This document shows positions 1-11,459 of a stretch of DNA of 64,000 bases, one piece after another. A program made the position numbers and the translations under genes. This DNA comes from Nemophila menziesii (taxonomy: Eukaryota > Streptophyta > Magnoliopsida > Boraginales > Hydrophyllaceae), in contig JARWIR010000018.1 in NCBI GenBank assembly GCA_029959085.1, forward strand, positions 1,054,001 through 1,118,000, in the 5' to 3' direction. Under the pieces are notes generated by a model. That model saw only the letters and a list, made by a program, of their open reading frames with translations. It ran no database searches and was not told where the DNA came from. Positions within the stretch are counted from its first letter, which is position 1. Each line of letters opens with the position of its first letter.

Positions 1-1047
1 GTAATACATACTTACTTACACTATTTCAAATATGCCGGTTATTGTCGCGACCCCAAATCGAGCGATATATGTATGTTGATATATCTACGTTTTGTAGAGT
101 TATGAGAAGGATGCACAAAAAACATGATAAAAATATTGAAATAATTCAAGATAAAGTCATTTAGTAGTTATGAGTTATTTTGTATTCATGTCATCTCAAA
201 TATTTGAGATTTTTATTTTGTATAACACAAGAGTATATTTATGTTGATTGATTTATAATTTATGAAACCATTGAAATTTTTTAAATTTATTTTTATCTCA
301 AGAAATGTTTGTTTTTAGTGTTATATTTTTTGTTTATAAGTTAATATTGTTAGAGTGCTTTCAGGCCTTAGAAAATATAGTATTGTTATATACTTAAATT
401 GATTGAAAGTTCTTGAAAGCAATATATTTTTGATTTTTTAAATCTAACCTTGCCTACGTCATATGCTATATTTTTATATCTAGAATATTTTTTTTTAATG
501 TTGCGCTCTTTCATTTTTTTATACATATATATACACTTTTGTTTCTCTAATTCGTATAGTAGTCTTTGTCACATAAAATATTTTCTAATTTATCTTTAAG
601 AAGAGAAACTCAATTGTGAAAGCATTCAGAAATAAATCTTAAGTAAAAAAAAATTACAATCTACTTTCAATATTTTCTAATTTACATCGTTGTAATCCAT
701 CTAATTTGTGCTTTTACCATTATTTTGCAAGAGGTAAGTCCAACTTGACATGTTAGTCAAGTATTATACTTGATGATATTCTTGATGAACCAGAAGTACA
801 AACAACAAACAAGAGTGATCAATCACCGTCCCCACCTAACATTAACCAGATTGAAGCTAACCTAAACAAAAACTGAGCTATGAAACTAACGAATGAACGA
901 GGTATATTATTTGTTATTAAATGAGTTTGAGACACTTATTATTGAACATACGGTCTTTGTGCAATTTTATTATATCTTAACTTCTGTACGTGGCAACTCA
1001 AAGTAAGTAAAATTAACGATGAATTGGATTTTTTTTTCGAAATGACT
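1..1047. other. AT-rich intergenic DNA, no clear gene
   Basis: No convincing gene is seen. One stretch (757-876, plus) follows a TTAG acceptor-like site and reads openly to a TGA, giving a polar Asn/Gln/Pro-rich peptide of 39 residues (ILDEPEVQTTNKSDQSPSPP is its core). It could be the last exon of a lost gene, but nothing else supports it. Confidence 0.4.
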
Positions 1048-1070
1048 TCAGGCACGGGAAATACCTAGTG

Positions 1071-1157
<87 letters not shown>

Positions 1158-1425
1158 TCATTACTCTGATCGTCTTCACTTTTTTTGTTTTACGATTAGA
1201 CCAATTGATCTTGACAAGGTATACATTTGTTTGATAGAATTTTATATGGTTTCTCTTAATAAAACTTTTTGAAGTCCCTCGTTGGTCGAGGATACCTCTC
1301 CTTAAAAATCCCTTTGACCCACCCTTGTCAACAATCCATTTCTTGTACACCTTTTTGGCTAGTACCTTCATACTCTTTAACAAACGTAATAACTCTTGAG
1401 TTACTATACTACGTTTCTTTGACAT
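1048..1425 (-). CDS. Small basic hypothetical protein, tail encoded by a TA microsatellite
   Basis: I do not recognise this ORF of 125 residues. It begins with an ATG at 1425. About the first 90 residues are basic and polar, starting [20 protein letters not shown], with many Lys/Arg and short Gly-Ser-Lys stretches. The last 30 or so are Tyr-Ile repeats that come only from reading through the (TA)n tract, so the natural end is probably lost or the tract has invaded the 3' end. No signal peptide, membrane segment or known domain is visible. A TATA box lies about 50 bp upstream on the same strand, giving a short leader of some 20-25 nt, which fits a real small plant gene. Alternatives are a random ORF or a pseudogene with an expanded microsatellite. 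Confidence 0.3.
1075..1157. repeat. (TA)n microsatellite
   Basis: A nearly pure TA dinucleotide run of about 80 bp, interrupted once by TG near its right end. It forms the 3' end of the small minus-strand ORF. Confidence 0.95.
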
Positions 1426-1474
1426 GTTGAAGGCTTTATTTTCTTAAGATAGTAACAAGTGATCCAGAGAACTG

Positions 1475-1482
1475 TATTTATA
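1475..1482 (-). promoter_or_regulatory. TATA box upstream of the small basic ORF
   Basis: The minus strand reads TATAAATA in the context CAGTTTATAAATACAG. The ATG at 1425 lies about 50 bp downstream, a spacing compatible with a plant RNA polymerase II core promoter. Predicted from sequence only. Confidence 0.4.
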
Positions 1483-1572
1483 AACTGTCAAAACTTTTTT
1501 GTTCTTTACATATGGTGCATTACAGTTATATTATGTTTTACATATATACAGAGTGTTGTGATTGGTGTCTTG

Positions 1573-1870
1573 CACTACTGCGGAACGGGCATTTACCCAC
1601 GACAAGATTACCGACGATATGTAGTTCGTCGGTGATGATACAAATTTACCGACGACACATGTTTACCGACGAAACACGTCGTCGTTAAATTACCGATGAC
1701 AAACATTCGTAGGTAATAAAGGAAAACACCGTCTCCATTTGTTTTTTTATTTTTGATTTTTTTGTTGTTCGACAATAGTATTTTGTCGGTAAAATGAAAT
1801 ATACTGACGGATGAGTTTATTTACCGACAACACGTTACTCATCGGTAATAAAGAAACGTATTTATTGAGG
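1573..1870. mobile_element. CACTA (En/Spm-type) transposon terminus, orphan
   Basis: The terminal motif CACTACTGCGG at 1573 is followed by many copies, in both orientations, of a TACCGACGA-like motif up to about 1850. This is the hallmark architecture of CACTA transposon ends, where subterminal repeats bind the transposase. I could not find a convincing matching right end (it should read GCAGTAGTG preceded by similar repeats). A GTAGTAGTG at about 6413 lacks subterminal repeats and is not accepted. The element is therefore either truncated or very diverged at its other end. No transposase domain was recognised downstream. Confidence 0.65.
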
Positions 1871-3481
1871 ACAGACATGTTTTCATCACAAAAAACCCAC
1901 AAAACCCCAATTTTCCCCAATTTTCTCCCAAAAACCTTAATCAAATTCATTCAAAAATTTTCCAATTCATCTTGCACTATTTCCAAGTTCATAATCAAGG
2001 TGGGTAATACTCAATACACAATTCCTTTAAGAAATCGAAAGAATTTCCTTGAGCATATAAAATGGAAATTTCCTTTTTATGTATCTTACTCACTTTCATA
2101 CGAAAAATACATTTGGAATACGTTGGAAGGTTTCCTCAACATCCTAAGTTTTAGCTTCAAGTATGTCCTTCTTTTTTTCCCTTTTCCCATGTATCTTCTT
2201 TTGTTATATATTTATATTAAATATACCCTATTTGTCTCTGCAATAGTTATCCTCTTGAATTCCTACTTGCGAGGGTCTAGTATGCAAAATATCTAAACTA
2301 TCTTCAGAAGAAAGTCACGTAGTGTTCGCTTATAGGTTTAAGATGGTCGAGTAATCCTTAGGGCTTATCACCAATAAAGTATAAAAAAATCAACCCCCAC
2401 ATACACTATGGTGTTTGCTAGTGTTTATCTACACAATGCCTAATGAATAATGTTTATTAAGAAATGAGGTAAATTTTTTAGAGGGTCGTATATTTTGGCT
2501 CATATTTTTGTGCTCCAGATAAATCTGTACCTACTTTCTAGTTGTAGCTTATAATATACATATATAAATATAGTACACGCCTAAAAAGTAATTACTTTCT
2601 CACTCTATTGTTTCCTCCCTCTTTTATGTTTTACACCTAAATTAGGGTTTCTTATATACTAATCACACAAATTCTTCCAGCCCGAATTTATATTATCATA
2701 AAGAAATTGTGGATCTTGCTTCATTTATAATTCATATATTATAAAATATCTTTAGTTGTACCCAACAACAAACAATTAGTTTGTATTTAATTTGCGAGAT
2801 TTTAATATGATATTTCGATCAAAAATAAAGGTTTGTATTGTATTTGATGTTTCTTTTTTTCATTTACTTTGTATTTATGCACAAATGTATGTATAAATTT
2901 ATTTTTAAATTTGTTTTACAATTAAAGTCTCCCATATTTTACTTTTCTTTAATATATGTCGAAATGATACTAAATGACAATCTTGATACATCTTTTTGAA
3001 TTTTTTTGTGTATATTGCTGGTAATAATTATTACATATATAAATACTTAAATATATGTAAAAACCTCTATATTTTGTTGTTGAATTAATGTGAAATATTA
3101 ACCTTTATTGTATGATTTTCGTTGTAGACTTTAATTTGGTTGAGTTTTGAATTTGAATAGCTAAGTGATGTAAGTATTTATTATCTTACACTATTGATAA
3201 TGCATATTATTTTACACGTCAAAAATCTTCCTTTTTCTTTAACTTATTTCCAATTCTATTACCTTTGGTTGTTTGGGTGTTTCTGTATATATTTGTTATT
3301 CATACAATACTGCTAATTTAATTGTATGTGAATAATTACCCGTATCATTTGGTATAGATTGTAACATAATTATGTATGTCATGTAAGTACATGACATTTT
3401 ATTTAAACAAATGATTTAAATTTGGTTGAGGCAGTTTTGGTTATAGTTTGTGAAACACCTTACTCTTTCATTATATTTCAG
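1871..3481. other. AT-rich DNA downstream of the CACTA end
   Basis: This may be the interior of the CACTA element. An open frame (1811-2296, plus) is rich in Phe, Ile and Tyr and overlaps the subterminal repeats; it has no recognisable domain and I do not call it a gene. The rest shows no gene. Confidence 0.4.
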
Positions 3482-4688
3482 GAGCCGTGTAATGGTAATA
3501 TTATTAGTTTTATTGCATATTTTTGTCCCAGATTTTGCAAAGGTTGACCATGTAATGATTACATGTGTGCTTCAGATTTACGTCATTTGATTTGAAGCTT
3601 AAAAATAAGATCAACGTTCTATTTCAAATTTATCATACCCTTACAAATTTACTCCATGTGTTTCTAAATAAATGTCAATTTAACTATGTAATTAGTTTTA
3701 AATATATAAAAATAAAATTTATGTTAAAATTATGTTATATAAGTATTTTGATATTGTAAATACTAACATAAATTTTAATATTTTAATATAGATAGTAGCA
3801 TAAATTTTTTTAATAAATAATTTATTTAAACGACATTTATTTAATAACAAAGTGAGCATATTGGTCTTGTTAGGCTTAAGTGTACCTTTCACTGCCTGCC
3901 TTTTGAAATATTAAAATTAATCAATGAATAAAATTTATTCATTATTACTTATCTATTGATTTTCCATTACTTAATCTCAAGCTTGATAAAAAGACCAACA
4001 AGCTATTATATGTTTGGTTTTAATACTCAATATTTTCTATAAAACTATAAATTTATATTTAACATTTAAATTCTTCTGACCTTTAGATATGGACAACGAG
4101 ATTGAAACCGGAAGATGTCAACATTTCACTATTCTGTAAGATTAATTTTATTTATCTATTTTATCATTTTTTATCACGAATATAGTTAAAAAAAATTCTA
4201 ATATATGTTTTGTGGTTGTTATTCATTAGTTAATATTTTTTTCTTGTAATGTATAATTAATTTGTCACCGTATATGCACGGTTCATATTTATTTTCTCTA
4301 ATACTTCATAGTATGCTGAAGTTGATGCAATTGTATAATATAAAGAGCATAATTGAATAAGTCTACAAGTATTATAATCAATATATAAAAATATTAGAGT
4401 GTCAGATTAAAGTAGACTAGATTTTTTTTGAAGTTTTAAGGATTTGAACGTTTTAGTTGTCAAATAAAAAATCCCCTGAAAAAAAGGAAGATGTCAAATC
4501 TTTGCAGTTTAAAAATGAGGGATGTCAATGCCAACAAAAAGGAGAGTCTGGATAGATTGTGTTTAGAGAGACAAAATATATTAAGTGGTTCTCCTAATTT
4601 AGAGGAGGAATTGTCTCATGGATCTAATGATAACAATAAAGACGATGTTACAATTGTTGGTAGTTATTTAAGTGATGCTTCAACCTAA
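3482..4688 (+). CDS. Candidate multi-exon gene, unidentified
   Basis: Three stretches bounded by splice-like sites join in a single frame. Exon A is 3482-3542, after TATATTTCAG and ending at GCAAAG|GT. Exon B is 4087-4135, after a pyrimidine-rich CCTTTAG and ending at CT|GTAAG. Exon C is 4457-4688, after TTTTAG, to a TAA stop. Exon B has an internal ATG at 4089, so the minimal product is B plus C: 92 residues starting MDNEIETGRCQHFTIL. Exon C encodes a basic patch (KKRK), a charged region and an acidic tail (NDNNKDDVTIVGSYLSDAST). The phases A to B (1+2) and B to C (2+1) agree, which is mild support. No domain is recognised. Position downstream of the CACTA end allows it to be a transposon-borne gene tail. 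A second open frame through A and B runs into a stop in C. Confidence 0.3.
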
Positions 4689-6689
4689 AGTATTAGTGTT
4701 TGAATATGTTTGTTGTCATTTTGCGTGTTAATTACGCTTTCTTTTAAATTGTTAGGTTAATATTTGCGAAGCTCAACGTTTGTATTATCATTTTCAGGTT
4801 CATCAAAATTTAAAAATTTGTATTAACAATCATATTATCGTCGATTTATGAAATCCCATAACTACTTATAATACATTCCTAGTCACTATGTCAGCAATAC
4901 AGATGCATTGAACCCATATATTATTATGGCTAAATTAAAGACATAAAATATGTTCATGTTAATGTCAATAATATTAATCATTATATAAATTCTATCTACT
5001 CTAACACTTTCAATTAGAGGTGTGGGATATGAATTCTTGGTGTAGATTGTTTAATTATGTGATAATTACTGGTTTTGATTAAAGAATATGTAATTTTGAA
5101 GACATAATTAGATTCATCGGTTGCTAAAAACCAAGTTATACTGCGGTAAATCAATTTATTTGGAAGATGTGTGAGGCTACAAATCTTGTAGTTATATGTA
5201 GTAGTTAATAAAGAGTATTAGTCGAGGAAACTTTAGGTTTTATTCATTTCTATATTGTGGTACGATTGTTGATTAACCGCAACACGATAAGCTTTTTCGC
5301 CACCAACCAAAGAAATATACATGTATACACCGTTAAACTAATATAAAATTGAGAAGATCAAGTTCTGATCTATACAAATTTGTTATCATCTGAAGCGATT
5401 CGGTATATGCAGAGTACAACTTTAATAATTTGTTATGGATAAATGTGGATTATACAAAAAAGAGAGATGTAAAAAAAATATAGGATCAAACAAAATCAAA
5501 GTACAATACTAAAAGCGAATAAAGGGTTTCGATCTCCTTTATTAGGGGCTACTTAGGTGATAGATCACCAAATGAAAATCATATTCTTTAACTTGTCGAT
5601 GAAGGAGAATCTGGGTACAACACAGTGATTCAAATATCAACATACATTATTCATATGCTTCCAATATGCATGAAATATAATAGTAGACTCTAAATCCTCC
5701 CAAATGTTATCATACACCTATGTTTAGTTGGAACAATGGGAATATCGAGCCTTAGGATAAGCTTAATCCCATATGGTCATCATTTATGGAGAGGAAAATT
5801 ATTAAATTATATGATAAAATACACAAACATTACAATTAATAAATAGTGTGCCTCACATGGTAATAAATAATCGAGTTAAATTACAAATTCACTTAAACCC
5901 TACTAACTCTTTAGCTATGATCCCCTAAGGCACTTAGCCATGACATATAGAAACAAGAGAGAGTGTAAATCCAAACCAGAAAGAATTAAAATACATCAAA
6001 CTAAACTAAATATTTTAGAAAAATGAATAATTTTTTTATAAATAATAGAAAATTGTTATTTCTTACAAAATTCCAATATCTCCTTTTCTAACACAATGTT
6101 GTATTAAGGGCTGGACACCTAAATTTTCCCAATATATCAAGTAATATAATACACTAACACGGTAAAAAAAATCAAAAGGGTCACAAAAGTTAGTAAGAAC
6201 ACTATATTATTCAGACACATCAATGTGGGTCAAATTTCATAAATCTTGCTGATAAAATTTTGGATAACATGTAGAAAAGGTTTGTAATAATTTTATGAAT
6301 TTTTATATCATATAGGTAAGAATACAAGCGAGTTCAAGATTACGTATAAATTCCTCCATATGCGCATCCATATAATATAATTTATCGGGTAATATTTAGT
6401 TGGAAATATAGTCGTAGTAGTGAGAAAAAGCTATAGAAAAGTCACATGTTTAATGTCAATATTCCAAACCTCGGGCAAACAAAATTATCTCAATTATGTT
6501 GTTTTTAATGATCATAATTATATCCTTAAACTCGTGCGCTCTATTTACAAAACTTTGTAAATTGGAATAAGACATATGATTGAAAGGTAGTACATCTGTA
6601 CAATTGCTACAAAATTTAATGTCTATTGAGATGTTCATGGTATGAGGTGTTTTTCAGTCTATTTGGGGATAATAATCATTTGTTCCTGA
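4689..6689. other. AT-rich intergenic DNA, nothing recognised
   Basis: Both strands are densely stopped. No RNA gene, terminal repeat or coding motif was recognised here. Confidence 0.5.
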
Positions 6690-6866
6690 GTTTTATTAAG
6701 GAGTGATGCATCTATTCCTTGCCGCTTCCAAAGTGAAAGTGATGAAGTGAGGGACTCGGTCATTCGGATACAATCAGAGAATGATCAATTGATTTCTGAG
6801 GGTGAAGTAGGTTTTACGAAGAGGAACTTGCGTGAGAGGTGGCTAAGAAATCAAATGTTCACTTAG
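6690..6866 (+). pseudogene. Short coding-like remnant, unidentified
   Basis: A 58-codon open stretch between two stops, without a usable ATG, encodes a polar peptide whose core reads CRFQSESDEVRDSVIRIQSE and which ends in a basic segment (KRNLRERWLRNQ). The local base composition is less AT-biased than the flanks, which hints at former coding. The stretch just downstream (to about 7030) also looks less AT-rich but is broken by stops. I cannot name a family; it may be an exon relic or chance. Confidence 0.22.
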
Positions 6867-7352
6867 CAATTTAAAAACATAAGTTAAGGGTATTTTATGA
6901 AGATACTATGTCCAAAGCCAGTATTATTGCTTGTTATGTGTTCTCGAGGAAGTTCTACGAAGAAGTGTGTCGGCAAGTGTTACTGGCCCACGATTGTAAA
7001 AAGGAAAAGGAGGGTTAGATATATTTTGCGTATTCTCCAAATGAAAGATCGGCATCATTACTTTCAGGCTTAATTAATTTCTTAATTCTTTCGCTTCCCA
7101 AGAACTATTATCCTAATAAAGACCACACATTTATGTGATCTAGCCGTGTTTATTCAAACTACTGGTGATAAATGCCTGTAATACTTCTTCGATATCTTGA
7201 CTAATTAACTCTCACTTCCATGGCTATCCTCTTGTTACAAGATGAAGATCTTGGTTCTTTAAACCTTTCTCTATCTTAGGCCTACAATATTTTGGTAACT
7301 TATGGAAACAGCCTCTTTCTAGTCAATTTTTAACGTGTACTCTATTTTCAAC

Positions 7353-7354
<2 letters not shown>
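6867..7354. other. Non-coding stretch before the TA tract
   Basis: No gene is seen. The first part may belong to the coding-like remnant on its left. Confidence 0.4.

Positions 7355-7392
<38 letters not shown>
7355..7392. repeat. (TA)n microsatellite at the LTR edge
   Basis: A pure TA run of about 38 bp that directly abuts the outer end of the minus-strand LTR, so the element probably inserted beside or into it, or the tract grew at the junction. Confidence 0.95.
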
Positions 7393-7395
<3 letters not shown>

Positions 7396-8900
7396 TGTCG
7401 CCTAAGGTGTTATAAAATAATGTATAAAATAAGTGCAAATAAAACCCTAGGCTGAGCACGATTCTGCAAGTATTACAGGACGTATGCAAGTTTTAATGAT
7501 AAGAAGATTCGTTCCTCAGAGACTACGAAGGTTAGGAAGAACTTATGCAAATTATCAAGTGCGGATATAAAAAGCTAGAATAATAATTCCCAAGAGAAAG
7601 AAAGATAAAATGATTTTTATTTGGATTTTAATAAAGGAAAATTAAACTAATAAACTAAAGATAGAAAATCAAGTAAGCAAGAACAAATAGTATGATAGTT
7701 TAGCCTGATTAGTTAGCAAGTAATCCCCACTAGTTTTGTCGTTCTAAACATGTAAGGGTGAATCATGTAGTATTTCAATAGTTGGTTTCAATTGCGCTAG
7801 GTAGTTTTTTTAAATAGGGTTTACCTGTGTCAATAAGAACCTAAGCAAACTTTTCCTGCAATTGTTTAAATAGCAATACACTAAACCATTTGCTATCTAG
7901 TTAGGCTGATTTGTCAGATCTATACATTGTTCTAGACGCTATGTGCTAATTCTATAGTTAAATATACCGTTGTAAATGGTTATCTAACTACTATGATGGT
8001 AATCCTATACGTTTGCAACCGTAAAGTACACAGAATATAAATCCAACACATAAACAGAGAAATCAAAATATAAATCAATTTAAAACATATAATTCTCAAA
8101 CTAGATATATGTCAATCAAAACTAGGGTTCATACATATATGCTAAAACTCAAGCTAAATATAATTTAGTTCATACTAAGAAAGAAAAGAAAAGAATTACA
8201 GAATTGAAGGTTGAAAAAGACATGATTGATGCACAGCTCCTTCTAGACTTCTCTTCTTGTGTTGTAGCTTCTTCCTGACCTAAGGTTTGGCCAAGGATGA
8301 TTTTTTAATGATACGAGGTTTTATTTATAGTGTATAGGAAGAACTAATACATTTTCTTGAAGGAGAAGGTAAGTATTGGACTCCTAGCCCAACTCAATTT
8401 CGTAACCCTAAAATATGGAATCAGCCCCGTTTTTGTTTTGGTCCAAAATCTTCAATTCTTGTCCGTTTGACGCGTATGAGTACTCGAAATTCATCGTCTC
8501 GGAAAGATATTTAACCTTTCTCTTGACCATTCTTCCAAATTCCCCACCAATTTTGAGTTACAAGCCAATATGTGGCCGTGGGTGGTGAAATTCATATTTA
8601 TGGCAGCTTTTCTTTTTCATATTTTTAGCTTTTGTTTCCTTATCTTCAATTTTTATGTTTATCTTCTTTCCTTTAGCTCTTAGACTTTGATTTGGACTCT
8701 AATTAATTACCATATATCGTTAAAACTTCACACTAAATAAACAATTAAACCCAATATGATCTAAAAATAATAAATAATCAATTCAAGACACAAAATAGGA
8801 AAGTGTACTAAATCATGAAAAAATCGACCTCCACTCTAATAAATACAACTAAAATGATGTCTTCAAGATAGATTTTATTATAAAAAATGAGGAGACATCA
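7393..8900 (-). mobile_element. Athila-like retrotransposon 3' LTR (minus orientation)
   Basis: Read on the minus strand the LTR starts TGATGTCTCC at 8900 and ends ACACCA at 7393, giving about 1.5 kb with TG...CA ends. It is homologous to the plus-strand LTR at 14230-15797. Both start with TGATGTCTCC and a short imperfect hairpin (second arm AGACATCATTTT), both have a TATA box at a similar place (here minus strand near 8318-8333, ACTATAAATAA), and both share blocks near the 3' end such as GAACGAATCT and ACTTGCAG. The purine-rich tract lies directly outside its start, which identifies this as the 3' LTR of a minus-strand element. The LTR drives transcription and supplies polyadenylation in intact elements. 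Confidence 0.75.
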
Positions 8901-8917
8901 AGACCCCCAACTCAAAG
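8901..8917 (-). other. Polypurine tract next to the LTR
   Basis: The minus strand reads CTTTGAGTTGGGGGTCT immediately before the LTR start TGATG. This is the expected place and composition for the primer of plus-strand DNA synthesis in an LTR retrotransposon. A 16-nt identical copy of its core occurs at 11044-11059. Confidence 0.6.
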
Positions 8918-10318
8918 TCGTATCGTCCCGAGACAATAAAAATAAAGAACAGTAGGGTAGTCAAATAAACAAGAAGAAGAAGTAGGAGAAGAATAAGAAC
9001 CGAACATAGTGAATGATCCTAGAGCATAAATATCTAAAAAGTATCATGTAGTAATGTTTAAGAAATAATGCACACTTATGCTTAATATACACATAATCAA
9101 CAATCCATGAATTCAAGTCAAGGTTAATTTCGCAATGCCAGAAGGAGAGGTATTAACTTAGTTCGTGCTAATGGCTATAGGTTGTTCATAGATCCTAATA
9201 TATCATCCAATGGTCCACTCACCTACTACCTAATAGCTCAATTGTTTCTCCACAAAGCAGTTAGAAATCCTAAGGTCTTTGGTTATAACGTGGCTTAGGG
9301 ACGGTGTGGTATATTTGGATAATGAAAAGTGAGCTTTTGGCTCTCTCCTCACATTCCATCAACGAATCGCCCTAGAGCTTGAGTTTTCACTCGAAGATGT
9401 TTTCACTCAACCCAATTTTTGATACTTTTGATGTGAAACCCAAATTAATCCCAAATTAAACCTTTTTTATGATGATATACAAATTCTACTTTGCCGGTCC
9501 GAATATATATTCTTTTTATATCAATTTTTTCTTTTGTATAGCTATGACTCTTTTTTTTTATGTTCGAGATATCACACTATATTTTTCATAAATTTTTTTC
9601 TTTTCAAATCTAGCTCGTAGCTTCTTTTTCATTCACTATTACCCCGGCAAAAGGTTACAATATTAACTTTTTCATCATCAATAAAATTACCATTACAAAT
9701 TCCCAATTTTCAATGTTCCTTAATGATGAAACCCACCACCCCAAACTCAAGCTCTAAAACGACTCGTGTCAGGTTTCGTGATTCGAGTGCGGGTCATATA
9801 GATAAGTCCTACAAACTAAGGGTATGGATTCTAATGTGGTTAAATGAACGTCTTTAGAAAGGCTTAGAGGGGCTAAGAAGGATAATTAATAACAATATCA
9901 AATAAAAGGGTGACAAGGTATAAAAAGGTTTCAAGTGGCTTCAATATGAAAGAACTGCCTTATTCATTATTCTAACTACCAGATTTTGTTACTTTTTCAC
10001 TAATAGTTCATAGACAAGCGGGTTTTTAACTAATTTCAAACCTCACGTTCTACACACCAAATAACTCTCCCTAAGTTTCAACATAACTTCTTAGCATTGC
10101 TCATTAACTTTTCTATCTTTTATTTCCTGTTTTCATACATGCATGCTAAACATATCTGTGACATCTTTCAAAAACATACAACCTACTATCATTAACTTAA
10201 TTAAATCATGCTCAATAGGTACATTCAACATATTCTATGCCTATTTTAACCCAAAAATTTTAAATTTTATGCAAAAAACAAAAAGGGAAGATGAGGACAA
10301 CGAATCCCCGCCTCCAAC
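8918..10318 (-). other. Retrotransposon 3' untranslated-type region
   Basis: This long non-coding stretch lies between the gag remnant and the 3' LTR of the minus-strand element. Athila elements typically have long spacers here. It holds another purine-rich block on the minus strand near 9735-9755 (GAGCTTGAGTTTGGGG) that resembles the polypurine tract. No envelope-like ORF is recognisable. Confidence 0.45.
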
Positions 10319-10594
10319 TCAAAAATGAGTCGTGTCCCCACAACTCGAAAAAGACTCAAGAAAGAAATAAAATTTAAAATTAGCACACATATTGCACATA
10401 GATAAATGATAGGGAAGAAAGAAAACATACTCTTCGAGGCTATTACCTCGCCTTATCGACATCCAAGATAAGATTTGCTGGATTTTCTTTAATTGCTCAC
10501 AGAGTGTTATGATGTAATCCTTTTCTTCTTTTGAAATTTGCGTAATTACTCTCAAAACTTTAATGATCCAAGCATTTTCAATATTTTTACTCAT
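10319..10594 (-). CDS. Hypothetical short ORF in the retrotransposon 3' region
   Basis: An ORF of 91 residues starts at an ATG at 10594 with MSKNIENAWIIKVLRVITQI. Its first 55 residues look amphipathic and charged, while the C-terminal third is rich in Phe and Cys and looks like read-through of non-coding DNA. It lies about 125 bp downstream of the basic ORF at 10720-10998 on the same strand. No domain is recognised. It may be a relic of an element-encoded extra ORF or chance. Confidence 0.2.
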   Translation of the reverse strand: MSKNIENAWIIKVLRVITQISKEEKDYIITLCEQLKKIQQILSWMSIRRGNSLEEYVFFLPYHLSMCNMCANFKFYFFLESFSSCGDTTHF

Positions 10595-10719
10595 CTTAAA
10601 CTAACGTTTTTATCCTTCACCCAACTTCTTATTCGATTTCCGATCACGACACGTGATCATAGTAGGATATTGCATATTAAATAACGACATGGGAAAGATC
10701 GAAAAATCGTATCACCTTC

Positions 10720-10998
10720 TCATAGATCAACTGTGCCACATCCTCTTCTTCTCCTCTCATATTTCTTTGGAAAAGCTATCATGGCCATTGAAGCTTTCTC
10801 TTTTTCTTTGGGTGTAGGACCTTTGATCTGTAGAAGTTGTGTTGTTTTCTTCACTAAAGCTGGAACCTTTTTACCCATTGAATCAAACACAACTAGCTGA
10901 CCTCTCTTCTCTTGTCCTTTATTACCCTTTGTATTGGAACTAGAACTTTTCTTACTTGATTTCTTCTCACTAGAATCCAATACCTTGATTTTCTTCAT
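10720..10998 (-). CDS. Hypothetical Lys/Ser-rich basic protein in the retrotransposon
   Basis: An ORF of 92 residues starts at an ATG at 10998. The N-terminal half is strongly basic with Ser runs (EKKSSKKSSSSNTKGNKG), followed by QLVVFDSMGKKVPALVKKTT and a basic tail. The composition suggests a nucleic-acid-binding or disordered protein. It lies inside the minus-strand Athila-like element, between the gag remnant and the 3' LTR, where some plant elements carry extra ORFs. I do not recognise a family and make no functional claim. Confidence 0.3.
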   Translation of the reverse strand: MKKIKVLDSSEKKSSKKSSSSNTKGNKGQEKRGQLVVFDSMGKKVPALVKKTTQLLQIKGPTPKEKEKASMAMIAFPKKYERRRRGCGTVDL

Positions 10999-11043
10999 CT
11001 CCCTTACAATAGATATTGTTTATGTTCTCTTAATATCTCAATT

Positions 11044-11059
11044 GACCCCCAACTCAAAG
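11044..11059 (-). repeat. Internal copy of the polypurine-tract core
   Basis: Sixteen bases, GACCCCCAACTCAAAG on the plus strand, match exactly the tract beside the LTR at 8902-8917. It sits about 2.1 kb upstream in element orientation and could be a second initiation site for plus-strand synthesis or the trace of an internal rearrangement. Confidence 0.5.
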
Positions 11060-11459
11060 CTTTAACCACTCTTGGAATTTTAAACTCTTGATTATTGGTT
11101 GTACAAGCTTTATTTGGGTTAGGGAAGGTGTTTTGATGATGATCCTCTGTATGGGTAAGATGGATTCTTCATGGAATGGTATGGATTTAAGAAATTGTTG
11201 GATGAATTTCTGAAATTTAAGCTTTTGATTCTTGGATTTAATGTGTTTTGGTAAGATTTGGGTAGTTGAATCTTCTTTGTAATGATGTGGAGAACAGATT
11301 GGATGTGTTTTTATGGTTATTGGGTAGTGTTTTGATGTTCAGGGAAGGTTTGATGAAGCTTTAATGGAGATGGGAGAGGTTTGGAGAAGAAGGAGAATCT
11401 TAAGGATTGAAAAATTCGGACTAGACCAACCTCTTCTTCTTTATAACCAAAAAAACGCG
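11060..11459 (-). other. Retrotransposon internal non-coding stretch
   Basis: G/T-rich on the plus strand and without a gene. It continues the spacer of the minus-strand element. Confidence 0.35.

Noticed and set aside
6405..6425. GTAGTAGTG near 6413 as the right end of the CACTA element
   Set aside because: No subterminal TACCGACGA repeats precede it, and the terminal bases do not mirror the left end well.
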